Numbered from the stretch's first letter, positions 33,471 through 46,069 are shown. The stretch: 64,000 nucleotides of DNA from Perca fluviatilis (GCF_010015445.1 NC_053118.1:9002907-9066906); one strand, 5' to 3'. The notes: generated by a model from the sequence alone, not told the origin. Made by a program: numbers and translations.

Positions 33471-34420
33471 ATTGTTGTTCCCATCAGTCACTTAGACACA
33501 AAGACATAGGTTGAAAAAAAAGGTAGTTACCCTTTAAGGGAAAATTTGGTGATATTCTTTACAACCATACATGCAGGTGAACGGCACCAGTACCTGGAGG
33601 TTCACATTTACCCACCACAAACTCTGGTGGATGACTCTCTTTCAGAAGGGTTGTGAGTGAGGATAGTCTCTCCTATATCAGCAATGTTGAGTACAATAGC
33701 TAATAAAAACAAAATGACCCTAACCCTAACAACAAAATTGAATCCAAAGTTTTAACAAACTGGTAATTCTACCCTTTAGTTGACATAATAGTTAAACAAT
33801 GCTACAAATATATCTGGTGTATATTTTCTCATGCCAGTTTATATGATAATTCTGGGTCAACAACATCCTTTAACAAAATCTTCTTTTCAGTGGTGAGAAT
33901 AGTGTTTTACTGTCCCATAAAAGTCAGGCCTTGATACATGTGATCCCTGAGTGTGAAATAAACGCCAGTGAAAAAAGACACTGTCCAGGTGGAGGATCCT
34001 GGGCTCTGGTTTCACACAGAGCCTTAATGAGGAGCTGGACCTTTATACACAGAGAGTCTGTCTTGCTAACCTGTGCCAGATGTTGGCTGATGTGTAACCA
34101 AAATGACTTTTTTTCTATTAAGAAAATGAGTAAAAACAGTTTGCACTGGGACTTACAGTTTCAGTCACTGTTTCTAATTGATCATTTCTTCTTCTAGTTC
34201 CCTTATTTCATTCTCCGTATATATTATTATATTGAAGAATATGAAATTATAATACAGTTTGTTCGTGGTTGGTGCTAGCAACACATGCTAGGGATTCATC
34301 TTAAGTTTTACACCATTAAATTAACTAAAAACTTTAATAGATCATTTATATTCGTATTTGAACAGATATTTTGATAAACGTTAGCCAAAAAGTGTCTGAA
34401 CGTGGACACAGTGACCCTAG
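33471..34420. other. No recognised feature
   Basis: Unassigned sequence. A short CCCTAACCCTAAC run near 33,720 is too brief to be telomeric. Confidence 0.5.
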
Positions 34421-34427
34421 ATTACGG

Positions 34428-34755
34428 AACGAAGCAGCACGTTGTACTGTCAAAATTTGCAGTAAAAGGTTTCTGAACCAAACACTAGCCAATCGGACAT
34501 GTTTCAGCAGTAACGTGACCCGAAATTGGGGAGAATTTAACAAATTGGCAGTGAAGATGACAACTTTTCCTGCCGTTAGCATGTAGCTACTATAGTTAGC
34601 AGTGGACACTAATGGAATATAGCAGCACTTTCTACAGTCAAAAATCACAGATAAAGGCTTTTAAACCAAATACTCCATAACCAGAAATTTTTCAGGAGTA
34701 ATGTGACCCGGAATTGGGGAGAATTTAACCACACTGCCGTAGCATGTAGCTTAAA
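34428..34755. repeat. Diverged ~190-bp tandem duplication
   Basis: Segments beginning GCAGCAC at about 34,433 and 34,622 align through GTGACCCGAAATTGGGGAG and GTGACCCGGAATTGGGGAG to TAGCATGTAGCT. Confidence 0.75.
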
Positions 34756-36440
34756 AAAACAACTTCAGTAGTTCCTGTCTGGAGCAGATAACCTAAGACA
34801 GAAGTCCGGCTTAGAGGTGCATAATATTAGCCGAGAGCAGAAAAAACTGTTGAAATTGGAGCGTTCAGAACAGTTGGAAATCTGAACGTTTTAATTTCTC
34901 TAAAATGCGTTTACCTCATTGTTTGAAGTTTTGCCCTGTAGCTTAATACTTTTTTCCTTTCACTTAATTGCATATCGTGGTAATGTGCCCTACACTCTTG
35001 TGGGGCAACACCAAATACTTGCTTGAAATACTCAATACAGACCTGGGTATACTGAGGCAACATAACACTTGAATCTTCAGGTGTACGTCAGAATTGGGGG
35101 CTTGTAAGTACAGCCGTTCTGAACCGATATAAACATTAACAAAACACTAACTGAACAACTTCATACTATTCAGATAGCTAGTTCATTTTAACCCTACCCC
35201 CGCCTTAAGGATAGGGTATGGTTAAAATGATCCTTAATGCTCAGCTCTATCTCTGCTACAAACGTTAGGTACAATGGTATCATAGTTGACACCGCAGCAA
35301 TCCAGTTGAAGTTGTGTCACTCAGTTTGCTTGTGTTTTTTGTATTTTCAGCTTGTCGGATTATCTCTCTCTCTCTCTCTTGGCAAAATGTCGAATTTGTC
35401 ATCTCTATTTGCTCTGGTTTTGTTACGTTGCAATCGATATCTCCCAGCCATTAAAACCTCCTACTGATAACTCGTATAGCTCTTGCCTGATCACTATGTG
35501 GCTATTTTCAAGTAGAAAGGGACTATCTTTTGCACTCATTACTTTGTGTTGCTTTTTATTAGCAGTATCTAGAATAGATATAGGCCGTACATTTGAAGCA
35601 GTGACTAAAGGACGGAAGGAGCCATTTGGCAGTGTACCTCTCACCTGACAGCTGTGCGACCTGGCATCCTGTTGCAGAGTAAATTTATTGACTCCAAATC
35701 CCCTGAGATGCTCTGAAGGAACCCTGCTGCAGTGAAATGACTCGAGAGGTTTGCTTTTGGATACAGTGTGCAGAGGTTGAGATTAATTAAAACAAAGGTT
35801 CACAACAGGAAATAAAGGATATTATTTTGCTTGAAAAAATTGTTGCACAGCTGCAGAGCTAAAGGCTAAACAGAAGGACAAAGGGACAGTGTGGGAAAAG
35901 GAACTAATAGTAAAAAAGTGCAGTAACAGAAAGGATGGGAATTGACTGCTGACAGAAACAGATGTTGGCCGATGAACATAGGGAAAAGAGAGAACCACAA
36001 CCATGTAGCAAACCACCAGGGGCGATTCCAGGATTTTTTTAAGTGGGGTGGCACAGGGGGGGACCAACAATCAATCAGGGGGGGCCCAGTGGATTTTATC
36101 AGAGTATAGCATAGAAAATCGTACATCCAAATAAAATACCCATTTTGTGGGGGCTCTTAAGACCAAAATGTGGATAGTCATCATGGAAACATTAATTGGT
36201 CATGTGACAAGGGCTGGGAAGATTTCTTTTTTCTTCACAGAACTGTATAAAAAATGAAGTGCAATAAACTTACAATAAACTTGCCTCAAACTTCAACAAA
36301 GAAAACCTTTGCTGTACACAGTTTTCAGATAATAGGAAACCGAACAGTAAAGTGCAATTCACAAGTGCTCTACAGTGAGTTCAATATGTGTCTACTTCTA
36401 AACTGGCCTAACAATTTCAACACAGTACACAGTTGCCATA
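34756..36440. other. No recognised gene
   Basis: Mostly unassigned. A possible hAT-like terminus, CAGGGGCGATTCCAGG, lies at 36,017, without a second end. Short CT run at about 35,364. Confidence 0.4.
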
Positions 36441-36666
36441 TAATGGCCCTCCTTTATCAACCTAACGTAGAAACCAGTGCAGATTTGAACGCAGAAATCA
36501 TCTTACGATAGGCTTCACGTGTGATTCATGAAACATTCGTATCACACCAATCAGAGCGTAAGAATGGTCATACATTGATAAATTCAGCGGCTGGAAACGA
36601 TCTTAATTAAAATTTCACGCCCACATATATTCAAGGGTTAGAGGCCTCGCCCTTAGAATTTACGAC

Positions 36667-37495
36667 ATGGATAAGCGACATCCGGCAAAGAAAAGGAATT
36701 TCTCTTAGGCAGAAATTGAGATGCTCATGTCTCAGGTGGAGGCAAACCGCTTGGTTTTATTTGGAAGCTTAAAATCAGGCATCAAAGGATCAAGGAAAAA
36801 TGCGGTGTGGACCGAGTTTCTGCGGTAAATCGGACTCCTGCAGAGGTTTGAATATTGAAGTTATTTATCCAATAAGTAATAATTTTCTACACTTAAATCA
36901 TTAAATATAACTTGTAGTATTCTGATTTCCAATAAGGTCAAGAAAAAATGGTCAGACATCGAACTGGCCACAAAGAACGTGTTGCTTTCGATGAGGCACA
37001 GCCAAAATCAGACGGGAGGAGGCCAGTCAGACCCCGAACTGACATTAACGCCAGCTGAGAAGCGAGTGGCTGCACTTAACGGGTCTCCCTAAGTTAGTGG
37101 CATTCGTGGTGGGGGAGACACTGATGTACCTGAGTCCGAGCAGGCAAATGGTGAGAGAAATAGCCACAGTACAAACACTGATTTGTTGCGAGCCTAAAAT
37201 AATCACACAAATGAAGTGCATTGAATTTTTTATTTAATTTTTTTAAAGATCAGTCAGAACCAAGCACCAGTGCTCAGGGTTCCGCAGAGCAGTGTCCGCA
37301 CAGACCGGCGGAAGAGGAGCACTTGTCTTCGCCCCGTCTTGGTCCACCACCACGGGCCTCTGTACTAACGGTCGAAGTCCTGGAGAGACAGGCAGAAATT
37401 TGCAGATGGATGGGTGAAATAAATCGTTCACTTCTGGCCATTAATGACACATTGAAAGTGATAAATGAGAACCTGAAGTGCATTTCAAATAAATA
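36667..37495 (+). pseudogene. Harbinger Myb-like protein, three exons
   Basis: ATG at 36,667 (MDKRHPAKKRNFS). 'AEIEMLMSQVEANRLVLFGS' and, after an intron, 'VKKKWSDIELATKN' make a Myb/SANT-like domain of the NAIF1/MSANTD type. Consistent introns: 36,846-36,936 (GT...AG) restores TPAE-VKKKW; 37,151-37,248 joins the tail with 'VEVLERQAEICRWMGEINRS'. In-frame stops after NFS and in GSP*VSG, and a shift before the first intron, inactivate it. Confidence 0.75.
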
Positions 37496-37589
37496 AATTA
37501 ATTATTCTCACTTAACGTTCCACACTGTATTTTTTTGAAGTATTTTTACCCAAAGATAGCACTTACTATATTAGAAGCGCAGAATTAGA

Positions 37590-38609
37590 TCCTGTCTCCT
37601 CGTAGAGGATCTCTATGCATAGGGTCATCTGACTGTACTTCATCTAATGGCACCCCGTTCTCCAGCGCAATATTATGAAGAACCCCACATGCCATAATTA
37701 TGTTGCAGGCCTTTTCTGGGGTGTATAGCAGAGTCGCCCCCCGCTGACCCAAGACAGAGCCACCTGCCCTTGAGCAAACCTATGCATCTCTCCACTGTGG
37801 TTCAACTGTGCGTGTCTGCGCACTGTTGAACCTGCGCTCCTGCTCGGTTTGGGGATTTGCAAGCGGTGTTATCAGGTACTCAGTCAGGGGCCAACCTTTG
37901 TCACCTAGAGGAATCACATCAAACTGTTTCACCAAAGAACTATGTAGAACTTTTATAATAATTGTACACGGGCATAACTCACCGAGGAGATGACTCCGGC
38001 CATGCAGTGCGCCCTCCTGTAGCTTTGTTCCAACGCTGCTGTTTTGAAAAATAAAAAGTCGTGCGTCCTCCCAGGCCACCGGGCTACCATATTCAGAACA
38101 GACATCCTGGCATCACAAATGATCTGAACGTTGATTGAATGAACGTTTTTGCGATTGATAAATGCTTAATCATTCATGGATGGTGGCTTCAGACACACAT
38201 GAGTACAATCAATCGCCCCAATCACATTTGGAAACCCAACAATCTCATAAAATTGTCTTTTAATCACAGTGTGCTGAGCATCATAATATGGAAATTGAAT
38301 ATACCTAGCAGAAAGGGAGTTGATAGCCGCCAAAACTGCTGGCATACTTCTACTAATTGTAGATTAGTAGAAGTGGCCAAAAACCCCAACGTAGAGCGCA
38401 ACTGCACCGACACAGGTATGGCATTGGACCGTTGAGTCTCTCTTTTTAACCAAGACTCTAAATCGTGGCATAGCTACAGAAGGACATGCCTCGGGAGACG
38501 AAAACAATAGCCACTGGTCGCTCTCCATAAAAAAATCTGCGCGGTCCCGAAAAACCCTCTCGCGTCTTAAGCGCGCATTACGGTCTTCTAACGGAGCCAG
38601 ATCTACCAT
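37590..38609 (-). pseudogene. Harbinger transposase, frameshifted
   Basis: N-terminus 'RRERVFRDRADFFMESDQWL' is typical of PIF transposases. The catalytic triad is visible: Asp in GAIDCTHV (38,208-38,210), Asp in LGDKGWPLTEYL (37,900-37,902), Glu in TVERCIGLLKGRW (37,790-37,792). The end block 'NIIMACGVLHNIALENG' follows at about 37,690. Several frameshifts interrupt it. It lies opposite and convergent to the Myb-like gene. Confidence 0.88.
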
Positions 38610-38952
38610 CGCTTCGACTTCAGGACTGCCAATGCGCTCGTTTAAATGAACGACTGAATAAACATTTCACCAATCACAATTCACTGAACCGGGTGGTTAT
38701 ACCATGAACCACCGCTAGTCACAATGGAAAACTTGCGTACACGAGTTCAGAGCAGACGTGAGATTTGATCGCAGACTACGCTCACGTTCAAATTGATAAA
38801 TGCCTTGCTTTGCGTAGGAATCGGCGTACGCCCGTCCTACGCCTGTTTTGGGTCGTACGCACATTTCATAAATGAGGGCCATTGTGTGTTCAAAGTACAT
38901 ACAGTATATACATTTAGCAATTGGAAAGGCAGCGATTGGCAGAATCACAGAA

Positions 38953-39403
38953 TTCTCTGCTTTGCCCACCCAGAGAATTTGGCCCACCCATAAGAGAGAG
39001 AGACATCATGGCTTTCAAACGAGCAAAGTGGCAGTTGGTCAAGGCCACACCCCCACCCTCCACCTTGCCCCCCCTCTCTCCTCCTCAATAGCTACAGACA
39101 CAGAAATGGCACATCCTAAGGAAAGCTCATTGTGGGACTGGCTCTAGTGGCTGTAATTCTGCACCAAGGCAGAATTTCGGGAAAGAGACTTCAGATACAG
39201 TATTAGGGGACCACTGAGGCCTATATAAAAGAGACTTCAGATACAGTATTAGGGGACCACTGAGGCCTATATAAAAGAGACTTCAGATACAGTATTAGGG
39301 GACCACTGAGGCCTATATAAAAGAGACTTCAGATACAGTATTAGGGGACCACTGAGGCCTATATAAAAGCATCCAATGAGCACCATGTCATGGGACCTTT
39401 TAA
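38953..39403 (-). mobile_element. TTAA MITE copy B (4 units, 5'-lost)
   Basis: Same family as 20,472, inverted. Four 46-bp units start at 39,185, 39,231, 39,277 and 39,323. Right end TTAA at 39,400-39,403. The opposite end is lost at about 38,953. Confidence 0.9.
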
Positions 39404-39936
39404 GAGTGTTTTTTTACATCCCCGATCTGCTTGAAAGTCCATCCTATTTTCAAAATCACATGTATTGAAAACAACCAATATTTACGATCAGATATCCTGT
39501 TTTATGTGGGGAAAGCTGAGGACCCAGTCTAGTCTTATGTGGGAGAGCAGTCCTTATGCGGAGCTCATTCTGCTGATCAGCAGATCACGCAGGGAGAGAG
39601 AGGCTGGCGGCTACAGTGCAAATAGAGCATTAGTTAGCTCCACAGTTAGGTCACACTCACCGGGGCGACCCAGCTTCCAGGGGAGAGTGGTGGTAACCTC
39701 CATATGAGCACTGATCTCCCACAGAAGCCCAGCCTGGGCACTGCGGTTCTTCTGTTGTTGCCATGTTTGTATACTCTCAAGTCAGGTTCAGTGGCGCAAG
39801 ATTCGGTTTTGAGATTCGGGACTCGTTGCTCTCCACGTACTATAGGATCAAAACTATCATTACATGTCGTTATGTCTGTTTTGAGCATGTAAGCTTCATC
39901 GATAATAAACTGATAGAGGCTGATATAATGCTGTAT
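39404..39936. other. No recognised feature
   Basis: Unassigned sequence between two mobile elements. Confidence 0.45.
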
Positions 39937-40397
39937 TTGTCTATATCCACGACGTTCCACTTCCAGGATTGCTCCGGTGCCGCTGGAAATTCCGCCGGAT
40001 GTCCCTCTTTTCGGCCAGTGTCCGTTACCTTCCGCTTTCTTTGTGTTGGAATTTTAAACCAGTCTATTTATGAAGACTATGGTTAACTGCTCCTCAGATC
40101 TCTGCAGGGTAAATCCAGACAGCTAGCTAGACTATCTGTCCAATCTGAGTTTTTTTGTTGCACGACTAAAACAACTTTTGAACGTACACGTGTTCCACCA
40201 AAACAAGTTCCTTCCTGAGGCTATTTTGCAGCGGACCCGTGGCTCCGTCCGGCACTTAGGGCCGCCCGTGACGACTTTGATTGGTCGAGAAATGTCAATA
40301 AAGCAGAGCACATTTTTCTCCCATCCCGGAATGCTGTGTGGACTAGCCAGACCCTCCTTCGCAGCGCTGTGGAGGAAGGTCTGGCAATGCGAGTCTA
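39937..40397 (+). mobile_element. Non-autonomous DNA element, TAG...CTA ends, 9-bp TSD
   Basis: Flanked by ATGCTGTAT at 39,928-39,936 and 40,398-40,406. Left end TTGTCTATATCC (TAGTCTATATCC in the 44-45 kb copy), right end GCGAGTCTA. A subterminal hairpin of about 40 nt (40,346-40,385, arms GCCAGACC/GGTCTGGC) precedes the right end. No transposase. The 9-bp duplication fits Mutator-like transposition, which is an inference. Confidence 0.8.
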
Positions 40398-40406
40398 ATG
40401 CTGTAT

Positions 40407-41500
40407 TCAGATCTCAAATTTCCAGCCATTCATACGGAATATAATTAGTTCAGGTATGTAATTTGTTAAAGTGTCCCATATCCTTTATTAGGACTGTTCC
40501 CGTTTCCTTAATATCTATGACTGTAAGGGTCACGATGGAACAAAATATGTTTGGTATACACAAAAACCAAATAAAGATTAAAGTTTAAAAAAAATTATAT
40601 ATATTGGATGGGACTTTAGCAAGGGATTGAATCAAATCTAACAACTGCGTCTTCTTTTATAATCAGACCACTCTTTAAAATGCATCGCCATACTATTATT
40701 TAATCACTTTAAAACTTCATAAATAAAACCAGACATGCTGTCTTAGTTGGCTCTATTATCTGGAGAGAAAAGCCAAGCTGCAGCTCAACCAAGAATAATT
40801 GCTTGGGAATCAAGTCTTCATGTAATCTTCTCATAAACAGCCACGCTTTGTTCTTGATCCCCAATTCTTGTTTACACATAGGTCGGTGGTGATCAACAAA
40901 CACTGTCAAACTGGTTTTATTTAAAGATATATGTAACTTTTCTGCTCAACCTACATGTATGTTATATGTTTTGTTAAGTCGCTATCGTATTCCCTTTGCG
41001 CATGCGTCCGTTTCGTGGTTTCCTGTCAAAAGCTCTTATAAATTGACCTATCCAGTTTTAAGCCACATTTTTAAGATATACTTTTTAGGTCTTGGATCTA
41101 AAGTTATCAGAGAAACAAGTTGAGCAAACGTTTGCAGCTTAGCTCCAGACCCTCCTTCGACGAGCCAAATCGTGCCAGTAAAACACATATTTCTTTTTTT
41201 TAATAAGGTCAAGCAGGTGTTGTTTATGGTTGCAATGGCGCTGCATTAAGCTAAACGCTAAAGTTGCAGATATTCAACCCTTCTGAAGCAAGTCATGCAG
41301 TGGAGATTTACTGGCGGGTAAACACAGACCTCCTGGGTTCTGCCGTCCTTTAATTTGCATGTATGGCAGTACAGAAAATCAGCAAACTTTCCCCTTAAGT
41401 TACCAGCTAATGCTAGCGGTAGCTAGCTAGCTAGCTTGGTTGGCTAACCGGCAACCAAATGTTCCAATTGACTTTGATAAAGTGAAAAAACAGTGAGGGG
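40407..41500. other. No recognised feature
   Basis: Unassigned sequence. It includes a tandem TAGC patch near 41,420. Confidence 0.5.
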
Positions 41501-41504
41501 GTCA

Positions 41505-41745
41505 AAGTTTAACACCATAAATCAAGTTCACAGCCATTTTAAATGTACACAGTGCCAGGGTTAGCGTTGCTAAGACTCTGTCCTGATTGACAGGTCATGC
41601 TGTATTGAAGAAGACTTGAAACTAAGGATTGAGGCTATACTAATTGTGAAAAAGTTTATTGAGGTAATGAATACATTTTTCGATTGAGTGCACTTCTATA
41701 GAGAAAGTTAGGAAGTCGCTGGGGGTCAACTAAACTACTAAAACT
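41505..41745 (-). repeat. Dispersed fish repeat (partner of 33 kb)
   Basis: The complement matches 32,990-33,200, through CATGCTGTATTGAAGA, GACTTGAAACTA and TTATTGAGGTAATGAATAC. Confidence 0.6.
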
Positions 41746-42095
41746 ATCAACTTAATGTAAAATTCACACACTCCTGTCACATTGTAGGAGAGCACATTGC
41801 CAGATGAGTGACAACTTTATTCGGCTCACTTTCTGTAACCAGTCTAGCATGAATGTTAGGGGAAATTAGCAAGATAGCTAATTAACCAGCCATCCGCAGC
41901 GGTCTGCTTGGTCCCTCCGCTTTCCCACTGCGGGGAAACTTCTTTGCTGAGGGAGATGGACAATCTGGTTAGCCATCTCCCGGGACCTTAGGCTCTGTGC
42001 TGTCACTGGATGATTTGGGCAAACGCCGTTTTGTTGTATGTATCATAGCAACGGTTTATATATCCAGTTTCCCTTTTTAAATGACAAATAGAATA

Positions 42096-42941
42096 TTAGT
42101 GGTGGGCGGATCGATACAAATATCGCTAATATTGATACCAACGTTGGTATTGATATTGATCAATACTAGTTTAATAAGATTGATAATTTAGTTTCAGTTT
42201 CTCTCCAGTATGCACTGCTGCTGCTGTATGACCTGGCTGTCTCTGTCTGCAGTTGGATCCGACCCGAGCCCGACAGGCATTAAGATATTTATGTCCGAGC
42301 CCGCCCCGAGCCCGACACAGTTAAAATCTAATTTTTTTCTCATACTAATGACACATGTACCTACATTTGTTTGTGTGGAAAGCCCACTTTTATTAAGCAA
42401 CTGTGGGAAGGCATTCGGAAAGGTCAACAGATGAGCGCATCAGCACACACGGGGCAACAAGCGCACATTAACACAGGGGCGCACCTACATAATAAGCTTT
42501 TTTAAATTTAAAATGATAAATGCATTATCGCGCTGATGTGACCAAGTATGACCCGAACATCATTTCTAAATATCTGTCCGAACCCGGATCGGGTATCCAT
42601 CCTCTACTCTGTCTGTGCAAGTGCCGCTCCTGTCACAGCGCGGAGCAGGCACACTTTGTTCCTCCTCCCCCCTCTTGTGATTTGAGGCTGTATGATACAG
42701 TGGTAACACAACAAATTTATACAAGCATATTAAAATACTCTCCTGGGTTTAAATAATTAATATCCAAAGGTAAAATCACAAACACTTAAAGGTCATAAAA
42801 ATTCATTAAGATTTAGCAATTTGATGATGCATCCACCTTAATTATTAAAAAGTATCGGTATTGTATCGGAATCGGCAATACTGGCCCTGTATTTACAGTA
42901 CTTGGTATCGGATACCAAATATTGCAGTATCGCACACCACT
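42096..42941. mobile_element. hAT-type non-autonomous element, 8-bp TSD
   Basis: TSD ATAGAATA at 42,088-42,095 and 42,942-42,949. Ends: TTAGTGGTGGGCG and the complement AGTGGTGTGCG. 846 bp with many GATAC/GTATC motifs near both ends and a GACCCGA-rich interior. No transposase frame. Confidence 0.88.
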
Positions 42942-43213
42942 ATAGAATACCGCCGCCTGCTGGCATTGAGTCATTTCCTCTCATGCAGGCGCAGAACATA
43001 CGTAGTAGTTGGCCATTTGCGAAGTGTTCAAGTGAAACTTTTTGGCTGAGACGCAGGCAACGTGAGGAGACATAAGGCGATGCCACGGTCAGCCTGCATG
43101 TTTAGGCAAATGAAACTGCCTGGTTAAGATCATGGAAAGGTGTCTATGTGCATTTGCATTTGCTTGTTTGATTGCAAATGGGTGAATATCTTTCACCGTT
43201 ACTGATGTCTAAT

Positions 43214-43443
43214 TATAGATCCAACTGCAGTTCTGGGCAAGACCCGACCTACGAAGCAGCCCACTTGGTTAAGGGTTAGGCATTGACCTCGAGTAGTTAA
43301 GGTTAGGATAGCTGATTGGACAGGGAATAATACCTGAACCAATTGGGTTCCTCTACCTCCTGCGAGCATGGACGCCTAGCCAATCGTAGCGTGCAAATGC
43401 TATTGAAGGGCGGGTCTTGCCCAGAGCTGCAGTTGGATCCATA
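43214..43443. mobile_element. Short MITE with ~35-bp inverted ends
   Basis: Left TATAGATCCAACTGCAG and right complement TATGGATCCAACTGCAG, continuing as TCTGGGCAAGACCCG in both. 230 bp, non-coding. TA-type duplication is possible but the exact TSD is unclear. Confidence 0.82.
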
Positions 43444-44019
43444 GTAATGCATCACTGACAGCTGAAAAGCTCCACTGCACTTGATGAACCTGAGTTAGTC
43501 AACCGCAGGGGGAGAGCAGCGGGCTGATGCACATAGTGAAAGCCAACATGGAGCCAGATAAAAGGTTCTCCTCTGACGAGAATAAGAGCAGACACTGGTA
43601 TGTCAGTTCTGCTGGGAAAGTAGTCCTGAGAAGAGTTCAAACTATTTCACTCTGAAACATGTTGGTCAATTCAAACAACACAACACAAACAATTTAAAGT
43701 GAATCACCAGGAAATTAATATTTCTTACTATGGGTTTTGACAAATGTTAACACTTAACACACAACTGGGAAAGGTAATACAAACAAAAAATATGTCTAGT
43801 ACACACTTGCACATTGTTTACAATGTTGTTACTGGTAATAGGAGCAGAACTTTTTATACCAAACTATGCATCTCACATTCAATTAATTAAATTGTACTCA
43901 ACTCTTATCATGTAGTTAATTGTAGTGATCTTTAATATGGGCTCATGCTGCCCTCTGGTAGAGTTTCTTGTTGTTTTTTACTTTTTTGGATGTCAGCTCT
44001 TGCATTGAAGTTTAGCTTA
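43444..44019. other. No recognised feature
   Basis: Unassigned AT-rich sequence. Confidence 0.45.
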
Positions 44020-44028
44020 GCCTGTAAG

Positions 44029-45021
44029 TAGTCTCGATTTGCCAGACCTTCCTCCACAGCGCTGCGGAGGAGGGTCTGGCTAGTCAGGACTCCGGGATGG
44101 GAGAAAAACGTGCTCTGGTTTATTGCCATTTCTTTAAACCAATCACAATCGGCATGGGCGGCACTAAGTGCTGCACGGAGCCACGGGTCTGCTGCAAAAT
44201 AGCCTCGGGAAGGAACTTATTTTGGTGGAAGTGTACGTTCAAAAGTTGTTTTAGTCGTGCAACAGAAAACTCAGATTGGACAGATAGTCTAGCTAGTTTT
44301 CTGGATTTACCCTGCAGAGATCTGAGGAGCAGTTAACCATAGTCCTCATAGATCCACCAGAGTTTAAAATTCCAACACAAAGGAAGCGTTAGATAACGGA
44401 AATCCGGCCGAAAATAACTCTTGATTTCCACTGGATGCAGAACGTCTGCGGAACGCCTCCGTGCTCCGCCGTCCGTCAATACCCACCAGGTCCGGATTTG
44501 TTGCGGCATGGCTGCGGCCGTGACTGACAGCTGTAGTCGCGAGGACCCACGAGATCTCGCGAATTCACCTAGAATAGAACCACGAAACCAACAACAGTTA
44601 GTTTCCATCCAGAGGAGTAGAGGGGAAACAGCTCTGTGCTGTGTTTTCAAGATGTAGTGCAGTGAAATATGATCCGCCGTGAGCACCGTGGATTTTATTT
44701 TGAAAATTAACCGGATGTTTATTTTGTTTCTGTGCTCGACTTCCTGTCCCGAACTATCTGCCGTGTGCTGAATTGCTGCGGAGCTCTCCGGCGTCCGGCA
44801 AAAATAGAAGCTCTGCGTATCTGCTCCGGAGGGCTGCGGATCGCCGGAGCTGGGACGCAGTCGGAACGCAGCCGTTCTGCAGTCACTAATGACTCCGCCG
44901 CCGTTCCGGAGCTGTTCCGCAGCCGGTACACGGAAGGTGGAAATTGGGGGTAAGGACATACAGCGAAAATTCTGGCGGCAACGGGGAAAACCTGGAAGTG
45001 GAAGGTCGAGGATATAGACTA
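44029..45021 (-). mobile_element. Non-autonomous DNA element, TAG...CTA ends, 9-bp TSD (second copy)
   Basis: Flanked by GCCTGTAAG at 44,020-44,028 and 45,022-45,030. Plus-strand ends are TAGTCTCG and GATATAGACTA. Same family as 39,937 but inverted and with about 530 extra bp of GC-rich interior (44,400-44,950). A 282-codon minus-strand frame crosses it; composition and the repeat context suggest chance. The hairpin lies at 44,041-44,080. Confidence 0.85.
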
Positions 45022-45030
45022 GCCTGTAAG

Positions 45031-45892
45031 GGACCACGCTATGTTCGGTTACGTCCGGTTCCATTCCTGGGCCAATATGGCTTGTGTCAACCTGTGCTCT
45101 GAAAACAGCAGCGGCGGCTTCCGGAACACATGCATATTCTTCAGGAAATGCAATTCTGGTGCTTACTTTAAAATAACCCACCTCTCAACAAAAAACAAAT
45201 GCTGACTCTTACTGACACAAATTAATGTAATTGAATGTTACTAACCTGTAGCAATACTGGAGAACGAGTGACAAACCGAACCAAATTAAGCTTTACTTAA
45301 ATAAAGCAAAACATTAAAACAATCACAACTTGTACAGCATGTTTGTTTTACACATTTCTCATTAGTTTATATCATGCAAATGAAAAATGGAAGTTCAACT
45401 TCTCCCAAAGTCTTTACTCTCACAAAAGACACGACACTCTCCTGCTTCTTTGACAGTGAACTCAAGAGCAGCACACCATGGCCTTCCTTTACATGTGTTA
45501 TGTACTTACATATTTGCTTTGCTAGGTCAGCAAGTTATTCTTTCCTTCCCTGTCAAACGCCTGTCCAGCTTCTACTTTACATGGCATTTTGCTGTCTGAA
45601 TAAATCTTGCTAACCTGAATCGTGAAGCATTGTGAACATCAGAGCACTGTAGTTAGGACTCGAAGCACTTTAACTTCCAAATGAGTCTGATTCATTGCCC
45701 TCTTTTTTTTTTTTTTAAATGCTGGATCTTTCACACTGATGAAAACAGTGGAAGCCAGAAGGGGGGGGGAGGAAATGGAAGTGGCAGAGTGGGTAGCTCA
45801 GCTGTGTGAGGCAGGAAGCCAGCTGCAGCTGGACCACAGCATGCATCAACCTGCACTCAGTCACACAATGATACAAGAGTGTGCAAACATCT
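45031..45892. other. No recognised feature
   Basis: Unassigned sequence with a T-run at about 45,704. Confidence 0.45.
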
Positions 45893-45902
45893 GCACGCAC
45901 AC

Positions 45903-45997
<95 letters not shown>
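45893..45997. repeat. (CA)n microsatellite
   Basis: About 105 bp of CA with one G interruption. Produces artefactual frames of alternating Cys/Val or Thr/His. Confidence 0.97.
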
Positions 45998-45999
<2 letters not shown>

Positions 46000-46069
46000 G
46001 CAGACTGTGCCAGGGCCCAGTGTTTGCTGTCATCACCCAACCCTCCTTTAATCAATAGAAAGACTGCTG

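Larger units (their letters stand above)
36442..38883. mobile_element. PIF/Harbinger transposon with two convergent genes
   Basis: Inverted ends: AATGGCCCTCCTTTATCAAC on the left, complement AATGGCCCTCATTTATGAAA on the right. It encodes a Myb-like gene on plus and a transposase on minus, converging. It differs in sequence from the 29-32 kb element and its ends differ too, so it is a separate family. Both genes are broken. Confidence 0.88.

Noticed and set aside
39937..40397. Helitron interpretation
   Set aside because: The 3' hairpin next to a CTA end suggested it, but both copies have 9-bp target duplications, which Helitrons do not make.
44333..45181. 282-codon minus-strand frame as a gene
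   Set aside because: It runs across the GC-rich interior and end of a repeat element and beyond its TSD, with no domain resemblance.
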